55,882 nt of DNA, from NCBI GenBank assembly GCA_029212405.1, contig JARGNR010000043.1, forward strand, positions 1 through 55,882, given 5' to 3'. Each line of letters opens with the position of its first letter. Position 1 is the stretch's first letter. Below, in pieces: positions 33,318-42,400 of this stretch. This DNA is from Saprospiraceae bacterium. GTDB lineage: Bacteria > Bacteroidota > Bacteroidia > Chitinophagales > Saprospiraceae. A program made the position numbers and the translations under genes. The notes beneath the pieces are model-generated. The model worked only from the letters and a program-made list of their open reading frames with translations. It had not been told where the DNA came from and ran no database searches.

Positions 33318-34553
33318 TTACAAACTTTTCAAAAAAGAGATAAGTGCTTCTTTATCTGATGTGGAGAGCTCCTGATAATAGGTTCGGCTATTCGATGCCT
33401 CCCCTCCATGTAACAAAATGGCTTCTTCTATACTTGTAGCTCTGCCATCGTGCATTAGAAAGAATTCACCTCCTTGTGCATCGGGAGACAAACCCAATCC
33501 CCATAATGGTGGAGTGCGCCATTCCGCAGCTTCTGCAAGACCTTCAGTATAATTATCATTTAGTTCTTCACCCATGTTATGTAATAGTAAATCTGTATAA
33601 GGATGAAATTCAACTTCTGATAAGACTGTAATATCACTTATACCTGTTTTCAATGTTGGAATATGGCATTTACCACAATCAATATCCATGAAAAGCTGTT
33701 TACCCAACTGCACATTGGCATCGGATTCATCACGAGGAATTGGGGCTTTTAGGGTACGGAGATAAAATACCACGCTTTGCCCCGTAGCAGCAGAGATTTC
33801 AGGGTCGGGAATAAGGTCTGTTTGCTGAGATGAAACCGCATAGTTGATTGGGTCATTCATATCAAAATCCGAAGTGATGCCCATATCCTGGTTATAAGCA
33901 TTGACCGTTTGATGCAACAAATCTATGGCTGCAGCTTTTTTGCCGAACCTACCGATATACCGTCCTTCCTCATCAGGAATATTCCATTCCAAAGGACTAA
34001 AAAAATCGGGCGGCTCAATGTAATTGACCCTTCCGGAAATACCGTTTCCATCCATATCGTCGGGATCAGCTACATCAAGAAGTGTGGCATCCGTTACAGC
34101 AGCCAACAAACCCAAACCTGTTACTGCAGGCGGAGTGAATTTTGCAATACCATTAGCTTCAGAAGGAATTACCTCTGCCTCGAAGCCAGCAATAGCCCTG
34201 TTTTGCAATTGACCTCCACCAAGATGCGTCAATGGGTCGAATTGCCCGTTTTCCCATCTGCCGAATCTGGTCAAGGTAGTAGAAGGATGTCCCTTTCCAT
34301 CACCAGAATGGCAACTGAAACAAGAGGAAGTTACAAAGTATGCCCCCAATCCTTTTTCAGGTGTGAATACCTCTGAAAAGGCTTCATCACCTTCCAAAAA
34401 CAAACGGGTTTGGGCGTAAGACAATCCTTCCATAGGTCCATCCAATACTTCATTCTCTTCAGGTTCATTAGGAAGGAATTTTTCACAGGCATATAAGGAA
34501 AGTAATCCTGCCAACAACACTAACGAGGAAAGTTTTGCGAGGTTATTTTTCAT
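33318..34553 (-). CDS. Diheme DUF1111/thiol-oxidoreductase-like lipoprotein
   Basis: A 411-residue lipoprotein (LLSLYAC lipobox). It carries two haem motifs, SCFSCHSGDGKGHP (near residue 79) and DCGKCHIPTLKTG (near residue 292), and the family pattern FTPPAVTGLGLL, GRFGKKAA and PPLWGLG with a late FLMHDGRA. DUF1111 proteins are diheme oxidoreductases often found with imelysin-type iron proteins. Here the partners are a Rieske protein and a porin. A palindrome 24 bp upstream (34577-34592) is a likely operator, suggesting metal control. Confidence 0.88.
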   Translation of the reverse strand: MKNNLAKLSSLVLLAGLLSLYACEKFLPNEPEENEVLDGPMEGLSYAQTRLFLEGDEAFSEVFTPEKGLGAYFVTSSCFSCHSGDGKGHPSTTLTRFGRWENGQFDPLTHLGGGQLQNRAIAGFEAEVIPSEANGIAKFTPPAVTGLGLLAAVTDATLLDVADPDDMDGNGISGRVNYIEPPDFFSPLEWNIPDEEGRYIGRFGKKAAAIDLLHQTVNAYNQDMGITSDFDMNDPINYAVSSQQTDLIPDPEISAATGQSVVFYLRTLKAPIPRDESDANVQLGKQLFMDIDCGKCHIPTLKTGISDITVLSEVEFHPYTDLLLHNMGEELNDNYTEGLAEAAEWRTPPLWGLGLSPDAQGGEFFLMHDGRATSIEEAILLHGGEASNSRTYYQELSTSDKEALISFLKSL

Positions 34554-34576
34554 TTTTAGACGATTTAAATAATATT

Positions 34577-34592
34577 TTTAGACTAATCTAAA
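34577..34592. promoter_or_regulatory. Candidate metalloregulator palindrome upstream of the DUF1111 operon
   Basis: TTTAGACTAATCTAAA has perfect 6-bp half-sites TTTAGA/TCTAAA around four central bases, 24 bp before the DUF1111 start. The same half-site layout occurs at 298-313. The DtxR/MntR type is inference. Confidence 0.45.
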
Positions 34593-34651
34593 TATTTTTA
34601 AACATACATTAATTCTATTAAAATGTTAAATATATTTTTAGCATTTTTCTA

Positions 34652-35236
34652 TTAAATCCACCTTCTTACTTTCTTTCTGTAATTTATATATGCAGTTCCA
34701 TGTGATTTTTCTAAAAAGGCTTCTTCCAGCCTTATTTGCGTGTTGATGCTAACCGTTGAAAGCGAAACAATCAACAAAGTAAAAGCATTTGGAATGATCA
34801 AAAACAAGCCAAAATTAGCTATCATTATTCCTAGAAATATAGGATTTCGAGAATAGGAAAAAAGACCTGAGGTAACTAATTCTGACTTATTAATTTCATC
34901 TATTCCTATACGCCAGGACTCCCGCATATGCGATTGAGCTATCCAGACTAATAATATTGAGATAAATAATAAAAGCCATCCAACCTTCATCAATGTTTTA
35001 TTTTCCAAATACCAAAATGGCAGTAAGTATTTATGAAGGGATGGAGCGAAGGCATATATTGATACTACGATAAGTTCCAAAACGGATATAAAACCATAGA
35101 CTTTTCCAATATATCCATGGGCATCATCTCCTTTGCTAAAGGTAAGCGGATTAATCCCAGTTTTCCTCCAGGTAAGAAATGATCTCAAGAAAAAAACTAA
35201 GAAAAAAAAGATTAATAAAAATATAAATAAGTACAT
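34652..35236 (-). CDS. Isoprenylcysteine-methyltransferase-like membrane protein
   Basis: A 194-residue protein with about five transmembrane helices. Near the C-terminus it has the ICMT/PEMT-like stretch LVTSGLFSYSRNPIFLGIM (SRNP in place of RHP), then EEAFLEKSHGTAYINYRKKVRRWI. This family methylates prenylcysteine, lipids or unknown small molecules. ATG at 35236 gives the start MYLFIFLL. A start at 35263 would overlap the TonB gene and is less likely. It is translated just after the TonB receptor, 11 bp apart. The frameshifted gene at 7895-8562 is a distant relative. Confidence 0.75.
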   Translation of the reverse strand: MYLFIFLLIFFFLVFFLRSFLTWRKTGINPLTFSKGDDAHGYIGKVYGFISVLELIVVSIYAFAPSLHKYLLPFWYLENKTLMKVGWLLLFISILLVWIAQSHMRESWRIGIDEINKSELVTSGLFSYSRNPIFLGIMIANFGLFLIIPNAFTLLIVSLSTVSINTQIRLEEAFLEKSHGTAYINYRKKVRRWI

Positions 35237-35247
35237 GATATTAAGTA

Positions 35248-37455
35248 TTAGTTCGCATGACAACCATCATCACACTCTTCACGGCCAAAAGGTTTAATAT
35301 TTATACCTACTGTAAAAACAAATCCATCAGTAGGTGCATATATTTCAGGAAATATTGGATTCTGAACAGTACCTAAAACTTCTGGTGTATAACGATTCTG
35401 TCTAACGTCAGTAAAATTCTCGAAATTAATATACGGACTTCCCCATTCAAAATGCTTTTGCACCAATAGCCCCATAGTAGTAAAGTCAGTTGATTGAGAT
35501 CCAGTGGATAGGTTTTGTTTACCTGTATAGTACACTTCATATCCTATTCGCCATTTTTCGTTTTCATACATTAATACTGTGCCAGCATTGTGTTTTGGTG
35601 TCAAAGGCTTCTGTGGATTTTCTGGAAGATAGTTTAGTGTAGCATTGATATAGGCATAATTAATAAACCATCTAAAATCGTTATAAGATAGTTTTATATT
35701 AGTTTCGGAACCAAGACTCTGAATATTCTCTCCTGCATTGCTAAAAACAAAATTTGTGGGTGAGCTACTTTCTAAGAGTAAAGCGTCCGAAATTTCTGTA
35801 TTATAAAATAGTTGGTTTATTGAAAAAAATAGATGATCCGTAATGGCCGTTCGATAGTTGAAATCTAGATTTATACCAAATGATTTTTCTGCATTTAGAT
35901 TATCTACATTGATAGGTTCTACGAAGCGAAAATTGAGAGTAGCTGCTTCTTCTGTAAAAATGTCTGGTATTTTATAACCTAGTCCTCCTCCTAGACGAGT
36001 AGAAAACTTATTATTTGCTTTCCATAAAAATGATACTCTTGGTAATGGAAATACTCCCCAATCTTTAGAATAGTCGGTTCTGAAGCCTGATTCTATAATT
36101 ACTTTATCGCTTAAATCTGTAGTATTGTTTACAAATGCACCTATGGTGGTTTGCTTCATATCCCGTGGTGAAATATCTGTATTCTCTCGAAATGAATTTG
36201 TATAAAGGTTTGCACCTAATATCCAATCGGAACTTTTGCCATTTTTTGCATAGTTAAATTCTGTAAAAGAATTTATTTCATCTCCATCAAAAATATAATC
36301 AGGTAAGTTGATTTTACGTGAAAAATATCCTACACTATTTTTTAATTCTATACTTTGATTATTTGACAACTTGGCCTCATAAGCAAATTGTGTACTGATC
36401 CTATTTGAATTATTATTTTCAAAATATTGATGTTCTGTATCTTTACCATTCTTTACAACATTTATATCCCCACCTTCTCTAGTATCAGTTGTAGCATTGA
36501 CACCTAACCAAATGGTAGAATTGTCATTGGGATAATAGAAGATCTTAGGATTGAGGGAAAAAGATTGAGTAAGAGGTATGTTGGTAAAATTGTCATCATC
36601 AGGATTGTAAGTGGAATTATAATGTGCTGCACCATATAATGTAAAACCTATTTTTTCTTTCCTTTTGCTATAAAAAACATTTCCTGTACTTCCACCAGTA
36701 TGGGTTTGAGAAAGTAAAATATTAACCTCTGGTTCTTCGTCAGGTCTCTTAGAAACCATATTTACCAAACCTGCTATCGCTCCACCTCCATAAAGTGTAG
36801 AAGAGCTTCCTTTGATTATTTCGAACTGAGCTAAATCTAATGGGGGAATTTGCATGATACTCAACCCCCCAGAAAAACCTCCGTAAAGAGGGAATCCATC
36901 TTTCAATAATTGGGTATATCTACCATCTAGTCCTTGTATTCTAATACTTCTATTACCACTACTCAAACTTGTCTGTTGAATCTGGATGCCTGTACTTTCT
37001 CTAAGCACCATCGAAATATTGGGTGCATTCATAATGGCTTTTTCTTCTAGTTCTTCACCACCAATAAACTCTAATCGAGTAGGAATATTCTGTATTGTTC
37101 GTGTACTACGTGTTGTAGAAATCGTAACCGCTTCTATCTCTTCTCCTGCTATATCAAGATTGAAGACAAAGGACGAACTTGTAGCATTAATAACCAATAG
37201 TGTATCTTTCTCCTGGTAGCCCAAGTAGGAAAACTCAAAACGATAAGTTCCGTATTCAACATTAAGAAATTCACCTACGCCATCTACGTTGGTGACTGTT
37301 CCATTATCTAATTCATCGATTTGTATCGTGGCACCGATTAATGGTTCATTACTGTCACTATCTAAAAGAGTGATAGAAACGTCAGTTTTTTGTGCTACCA
37401 CGATTGAGCTAATACATGAAAACAGAGCAAATAGAAGTACGGTATAGAATTTCAT
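35248..37455 (-). CDS. TonB-dependent receptor with carboxypeptidase-like N-domain
   Basis: A 735-residue outer-membrane receptor. After the signal peptide (to about residue 21, IVVAQ) come a carboxypeptidase-regulatory-like beta domain (residues 24-105, LLDSDSNEPLIGATIQ to FSYLGYQEKDT), the plug domain (about 120-235, RIQGLDGRYTQLLKDG, GSSSTLYGGGAIAGLVN) and a 22-strand-type barrel. It ends in an unusual Cys/Asp/His tail (REECDDGCHAN) that could bind a metal, where an aromatic terminus is more usual. Upstream at 37484-37518 lie a -7 box and an inverted-repeat operator shared with the 43803-44102 promoter, indicating metal control. The substrate is probably a metal complex (inference). Confidence 0.9.
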   Translation of the reverse strand: MKFYTVLLFALFSCISSIVVAQKTDVSITLLDSDSNEPLIGATIQIDELDNGTVTNVDGVGEFLNVEYGTYRFEFSYLGYQEKDTLLVINATSSSFVFNLDIAGEEIEAVTISTTRSTRTIQNIPTRLEFIGGEELEEKAIMNAPNISMVLRESTGIQIQQTSLSSGNRSIRIQGLDGRYTQLLKDGFPLYGGFSGGLSIMQIPPLDLAQFEIIKGSSSTLYGGGAIAGLVNMVSKRPDEEPEVNILLSQTHTGGSTGNVFYSKRKEKIGFTLYGAAHYNSTYNPDDDNFTNIPLTQSFSLNPKIFYYPNDNSTIWLGVNATTDTREGGDINVVKNGKDTEHQYFENNNSNRISTQFAYEAKLSNNQSIELKNSVGYFSRKINLPDYIFDGDEINSFTEFNYAKNGKSSDWILGANLYTNSFRENTDISPRDMKQTTIGAFVNNTTDLSDKVIIESGFRTDYSKDWGVFPLPRVSFLWKANNKFSTRLGGGLGYKIPDIFTEEAATLNFRFVEPINVDNLNAEKSFGINLDFNYRTAITDHLFFSINQLFYNTEISDALLLESSSPTNFVFSNAGENIQSLGSETNIKLSYNDFRWFINYAYINATLNYLPENPQKPLTPKHNAGTVLMYENEKWRIGYEVYYTGKQNLSTGSQSTDFTTMGLLVQKHFEWGSPYINFENFTDVRQNRYTPEVLGTVQNPIFPEIYAPTDGFVFTVGINIKPFGREECDDGCHAN

Positions 37456-37483
37456 AACTAGATTTTAATTTTTAAGAATAGTA

Positions 37484-37518
37484 CAAAGCTATACCGAATG
37501 CCATGCAACTCAATTGCA
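37484..37518 (-). promoter_or_regulatory. Promoter -7 box with TGCAA-N5-TTGCA operator, TonB receptor
   Basis: On the - strand, TAGCTTTG (37484-37491) fits the Bacteroidota -7 box TAnnTTTG. Twelve bases further upstream lies the perfect inverted repeat TGCAA-CTCAA-TTGCA (37504-37518). The same pair with the same 12-bp gap is found at 44108-44142. The operator covers the expected -33 region, so a bound protein would repress. The nearby Fur-family protein is a candidate. Confidence 0.6.
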
Positions 37519-37522
37519 AAGG

Positions 37523-37930
37523 TTAAGAGCACTTGTCGCATAGTCCTTTTATTACCATATTCGCTTGTTGCATTCTAAAATTATGAGGCAATTTTATTTG
37601 TGGAATAGGATTATCAAAAAGGCAGTAAGTAATACTGCAGTTAGTGCAATAAAAGTGATAATGCAAATCCTCTGGGTTACAATTACAGCCTTCCGCACAT
37701 ACTGCATATTTGGTCATGCCAGAACCATCTTCTATACTGTGGACAACTTTATTTTCTTCAAATGTCTTTAGTGATCTAAATATGGAACTTCTATCAGTAT
37801 TAGGTAATCCTAACTCAATATCCTTTAATGATTGGGCCTTTTTTTTATCTAACAGATATCGTAGTACTAGTATCCTAACTGCTGTTGGTTTAACCCTTTT
37901 TTTAACTAAAATATTTTCCGTTTTATCCAT
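37523..37930 (-). CDS. Fur-family metalloregulator
   Basis: A 135-residue regulator. An N-terminal winged helix (TAVRILVLRYLLDKKKAQSL, NTDRSSIFRSLKTFEENKVV) is followed by the metal-binding half with HYHFYCTNC and a second Cys pair CDKC at the end, giving a structural zinc site. It lies directly upstream of the TonB receptor and shares its strand. A 14-bp perfect palindrome 25 bp before its start may be its own operator. Which metal it senses cannot be told from sequence, though the surrounding genes favour zinc or a similar divalent ion. Confidence 0.88.
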   Translation of the reverse strand: MDKTENILVKKRVKPTAVRILVLRYLLDKKKAQSLKDIELGLPNTDRSSIFRSLKTFEENKVVHSIEDGSGMTKYAVCAEGCNCNPEDLHYHFYCTNCSITYCLFDNPIPQIKLPHNFRMQQANMVIKGLCDKCS

Positions 37931-37954
37931 ATTGTTTTTTAACTATTCTTACTA

Positions 37955-37968
37955 TTAAGATATCTTAA
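37955..37968. promoter_or_regulatory. 14-bp perfect palindrome upstream of the Fur-family gene
   Basis: TTAAGATATCTTAA is a perfect palindrome 25 bp before the Fur-family start codon. It may be an autoregulatory operator. Its sequence differs from the TGCAA-type sites, so it might bind another protein. Confidence 0.4.
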
Positions 37969-38028
37969 AGTATCTAATCAAGTATTATTTAATTGCTTCT
38001 GTAAACATTCATCGAACTGTAGATTTAA

Positions 38029-38060
38029 AACAGTTACACCATGTTTTAGGTGCAACTGTT
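38029..38060 (-). terminator. Terminator-like hairpin after the CzcB/CzcA operon
   Basis: AACAGTT-A-CACC pairs with GGTG-C-AACTGTT (7 + 4 bp with one mismatch) around ATGTTTTA. On the - strand the stem is followed by TTTAAATC. It lies 117 bp after the adaptor stop codon. Confidence 0.5.
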
Positions 38061-38176
38061 CTACAGCATATGTGCCTACTGTTCAATAAGTTCATTTAGG
38101 AAAAAAGTCATTGATTAAGGCAATTTATCATAGTAACTTATAGCCTTTCTTAGTTCGCTATTCATAACTTGAATTA

Positions 38177-39421
38177 TTAATGTTCATGAGCTAATTCTCC
38201 AGCTTTGGATTGTGCATATACATAATAGGCTCCCTTGGTAACTATTTGATGGTTGGCAGGTATCGTGTCAATCAATGACACTTTTGTGAAACCATTATCC
38301 GAAGCTCCAGGAACTACCATTATTTTTATAAATTCTACCTCTCCGTTCCCAGCCGATGGGTCACCAGAATAGACAAATGTCATCCCATCATCCCTGACTA
38401 TGGCGTCAGAAGGCAAAGAAGGAGAAGTACCTTCATCCAACCATATTTTTGCATTGATGAATAAATCCTTAATAAAATTAGGTTTGTCACCCGTCTGATG
38501 GCCATGTATTCTTATGGTCTTATCGTCAGGATTAAATTCTTTACTTATGACACTTATATATCCTTCAAATACTTTAGATCCTAATGACGGAATCGTATAA
38601 CTCAACTTGGCTCCTTTTTTAATACTTGAAATGTCTTTCTCAAATACATCTAATTCCAAGTGTTGGTGATCTGTTTCTATTAATTCCAGTAAAGACATAT
38701 CTGGAGTCACATACATTCCATTGTTAAGGGTAATCTTAGATATATAACCTGAGTTTGGGGCGTATAGCGATATCCTTTCAGTGAGATTATCTGCAGTTAG
38801 GGTTGTAGCATCTATGCCTAAATATGATAAATACTTGGATAGCCCTTTCTGGCTAGTAATAAGCGATGATTGCTGAGATTTCAACTTTTGTAAATCTCTT
38901 TCTACTCCTGCATCAGCCGATACCAAAAGTTGTTGTCTCTGTAATTCTAATGCTACGAATTCAAGTTGAGTTTTAGTTTGCAAATATTCTTCTTGCTTGG
39001 CAATGAATTCCGGATTTACAATATATCCAATAAGAGATCCTTTTTTCAAATAATTGCCCTCCACAAATTTCTTGTCGCTCGTCAAAATTCCAGCGGCTTT
39101 TGCTGAGATTGATGTTTGTGAATTTGCCGGAACACCAAGCCTCCCTGTGGCACTTGCGAAATTGTTCACTTTCATGTTTGTAGTTGCGCCAAATTCTAAA
39201 CCAATGGTTGCTATTTGGGCTTCTGTGAGTACTAAAGAACCTTCTTCGCCATGACCATGACCATGACCATCGTCTTCTGAATGAATCCCTGTATTGGTAT
39301 CACCATGATCATGTCCTTCATGATCATGACCATCACCGGGTCCATGGTCATGTTTGCAGGAAGATAGTAGTATGAATAATGTTGTAAGCACTATAATATT
39401 GATATATGATATATGTTTCAT
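38177..39421 (-). CDS. czcB: RND efflux periplasmic adaptor, CzcB/CusB-like
   Basis: A 414-residue membrane-fusion lipoprotein (LLSSC lipobox) with a His/Asp-rich N-terminus (about residues 24-60, DHGPGDGHDHEGHDHGD), the region that binds metal in several Czc adaptors. Then come a lipoyl-like half (LGVPANSQTSISAKAAGILT), a helical hairpin (VERDLQKLKSQQSSLIT), the second lipoyl half (SLYAPNSGYISKITLNNGMYV) and the beta-barrel and membrane-proximal domains. It bridges the CzcA pump to its outer-membrane part. It follows the pump gene by 11 bp on the same strand. Confidence 0.92.
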   Translation of the reverse strand: MKHISYINIIVLTTLFILLSSCKHDHGPGDGHDHEGHDHGDTNTGIHSEDDGHGHGHGEEGSLVLTEAQIATIGLEFGATTNMKVNNFASATGRLGVPANSQTSISAKAAGILTSDKKFVEGNYLKKGSLIGYIVNPEFIAKQEEYLQTKTQLEFVALELQRQQLLVSADAGVERDLQKLKSQQSSLITSQKGLSKYLSYLGIDATTLTADNLTERISLYAPNSGYISKITLNNGMYVTPDMSLLELIETDHQHLELDVFEKDISSIKKGAKLSYTIPSLGSKVFEGYISVISKEFNPDDKTIRIHGHQTGDKPNFIKDLFINAKIWLDEGTSPSLPSDAIVRDDGMTFVYSGDPSAGNGEVEFIKIMVVPGASDNGFTKVSLIDTIPANHQIVTKGAYYVYAQSKAGELAHEH

Positions 39422-39432
39422 TAGATTATTTT

Positions 39433-42400
39433 TTATTCGTTGATAAGATATTGATAAGTAGAAATCGCCAATTTTTGTTGGTACAATTGTGTTAGATATT
39501 CTAGCTCATATTGTGCCGAAATATTCAGTACGTTCAATAATTCCAAATATGATAATGTACCCGTTTTGTAATTGATATTGGCAATATCTTGAAGTTGAGG
39601 AGCGAGGGAACTTAGCTGATCCTTATAAAAAAGAACACCCTCTTGATATATGGCTATATTCTTTTTAGATTCAAGTAGTTTTGTATCTAGTCGTAGTTGA
39701 GTGGTCTCCTCATTCATTAGATATTGTTCTACTTCTATCTTTTTTGCTTCAACTTTCACTTTATTATTACTATTAAAAAGAGGCAAGGAAACACCAGCTT
39801 GCAGGCCATGTAGCCATCCGCCATCCGTATAGTTTTGTAATGCATAACCAAGATTGAAATCTGGTTTCGCATTGGCTTTGATAACATCGATTTCTGCCCT
39901 TTGAATTTCAGTTTCAAGCTTTGATCTGTTTAGCCAAAGATTATCTTCAGAAGTATTTTCATACTTTGTTTCTTCTGTTAAAGATCCAGTTGAAGTATAC
40001 TCTCGATCCGTATTTAACAATAAATTCAACTGTTCCTCTCTAGTTGGCAACTCCAAAACAGCTTGCTTTTGAAGCATTCGATATTCATTGAGTTTTGATT
40101 CAATATTTAACTTTTCTAAGTTATTGGCTGCACCAGCTGAGACTCTCACTTTAGCTTTTTCAAGATACTGTTCATACAAAGTGATAAGGCGTCCATATAA
40201 TGTCTGTTTTTCTTTCAAATATTGGACTTGATAATAGGACTGACGGACCGCTAGCTTTACCTCTGAAATGGTCAAAAGTTTATCTACTTCAGACCGCATA
40301 AGCAACTTATTATTTCGATTTTGGATAGATTTAACCTTTAGAGGATTAGGAATATTCTGTACTACTCCTATCTGATTGATTCTCTGTCCATTTTCTCTAA
40401 ACAATCCATCACCTTGATACGAAATATCTGTATTCCCAAGCGTGTAGCTCATTTCAGTCAATTTATTATTCTTTTCAATTGCCAATTGTCCGGAAGCAAT
40501 TGAAGGATGATTAGCAACAGCAATTTGTAAGGCACTATCCAATGATATACTCTGTTGTGCATAACTTGAACAACTAAAGAGTAGAATAATAATGATAGAA
40601 GCGGATGTTTTGATATTTAGTGATGTTGATTTGCGTTCAGACCATCTTTCCAACCAACTGTATAGTATCGGTAATATGATGAGAGTTAATATGGTTGCTG
40701 AAATTAGTCCACCAATAACTACTGTTGCAAGAGGGCGCTGTACCTCAGCTCCACCTGATGTCGATAAAGCCATCGGAAGAAATCCCAAAGATGCTACTGA
40801 TGCTGTCATAATTACAGGCCTCAGCCTCACTTCTGTTCCTTTTAAGATTCTTGATTTTAGGTCTTTCACTCCCTCCTTTTTAAGTTGATTAAAGTAGCCA
40901 ATCAATACTATACCATTGAGCACGGCCACACCAAATAATGCTATAAAACCAATACCAGCTGATATACTGAAAGGCATTCCTCTTAATTGTAATGCCCAAA
41001 TACCACCAATGGCCGAAAGCGGTATAGCAACAAAAATCAAAGCAGCTTGTGAAACAGATCCGAATGTAAAAAATAGCAGAATGAAAATAAGTGCTAATGC
41101 AAGCGGTACTGCTACCATTAACCTTGCATTTGCAGCTTTGAGGTTTTCAAATTGCCCACCATAAGTAAAGTAATATCCTGATGGTAACACTACCTCCTTA
41201 TCAAGTGTGGATTGAATTTCTGTCACCAAGGACTCTACGTCTGTATCTCCCACATTTACACCAATGACAATTCGTCGATTGGTATTCTCTCTGGATATTT
41301 GCATAGGAGCATCGATCAGCTCTATTTTGGCTACTGAAGAAAGCGGTATTTGGGCACCATTATCTAAATTGATAAATAGATTCTGCACATCTGCGATATC
41401 CTTTCGATTGCTTTGTTTGTACCTCACCACTAAGTCAAACCTTTTTTCTCCTTCGTAGATCACTCCAGCTTTTTCGCCTGCAAAAGCAGTTCTAATTATT
41501 TTGTTTACCTCTTTAATATGCAAACCGTATTGAGCCATTTTAGCATAATTATAGTTTACAATAATCTGTGGCATGCCAATCGTTTGTTCGACATTGACTG
41601 TACCTACTCCATTTATTTTCGAAATACTTTTTTCAGCTTCCTTTGCTTTTAGGTATAATAAATCGAGGTCTTCACCATATAATTTTATGGCAATATCAGC
41701 CTTCGCTCCAGTCATTAATTCGTTAAAACGCAGCTGGATGGGTTGAGAAAATTCGTAACCAATACCAGGTATGTCATGTAGTGATTCTTCTAATTTTTCA
41801 AACATTCCTTTTCGAGATGATGCAGCTGTCCACTCGGATTTTGGTTTCATTATAAGAGCATAGTCACCTATCTCAACAGGCATAGGATCTGTAGGTATTT
41901 CTGCTGAGCCTATGTTTACAACTATATCTTCTATTTCATGAAACTCTTTCAATAGTTTGAGTTGAACCATCTTAGCTGTCTCTACACTTTGCGATAGTGA
42001 ACTGCCTGGTGGTAAAATATGCTGCATGGCAAGATCTCCTTCCTCTAACGTAGGAATAAATTCACCTCCCATTTTACTAAAGGAATAGATACTAATAAGA
42101 AATATCAGGACTGTACCTACTACAAAAACAGTTTTCAACCTAAGCGCCAAATTGAGAACTGGTGAATAAATCCTATGGAAGAATTCTATGATCCTATCAG
42201 CAAATGTTCTCTTTATAATTATATTTTTTTTGTGAAACAGAGCTATCATCATAGGCACATAAGTTAATGATAGAATCAATGCCCCTCCAATAGCAAGCAT
42301 TACTGTTTCTGCCATCGGTTTGAACATTTTGCCTTCTATTCCTACTAAAGCCAATATTGGTATGTAAACCATTAAAATAATGATCTCTCCAAATGCTGCG

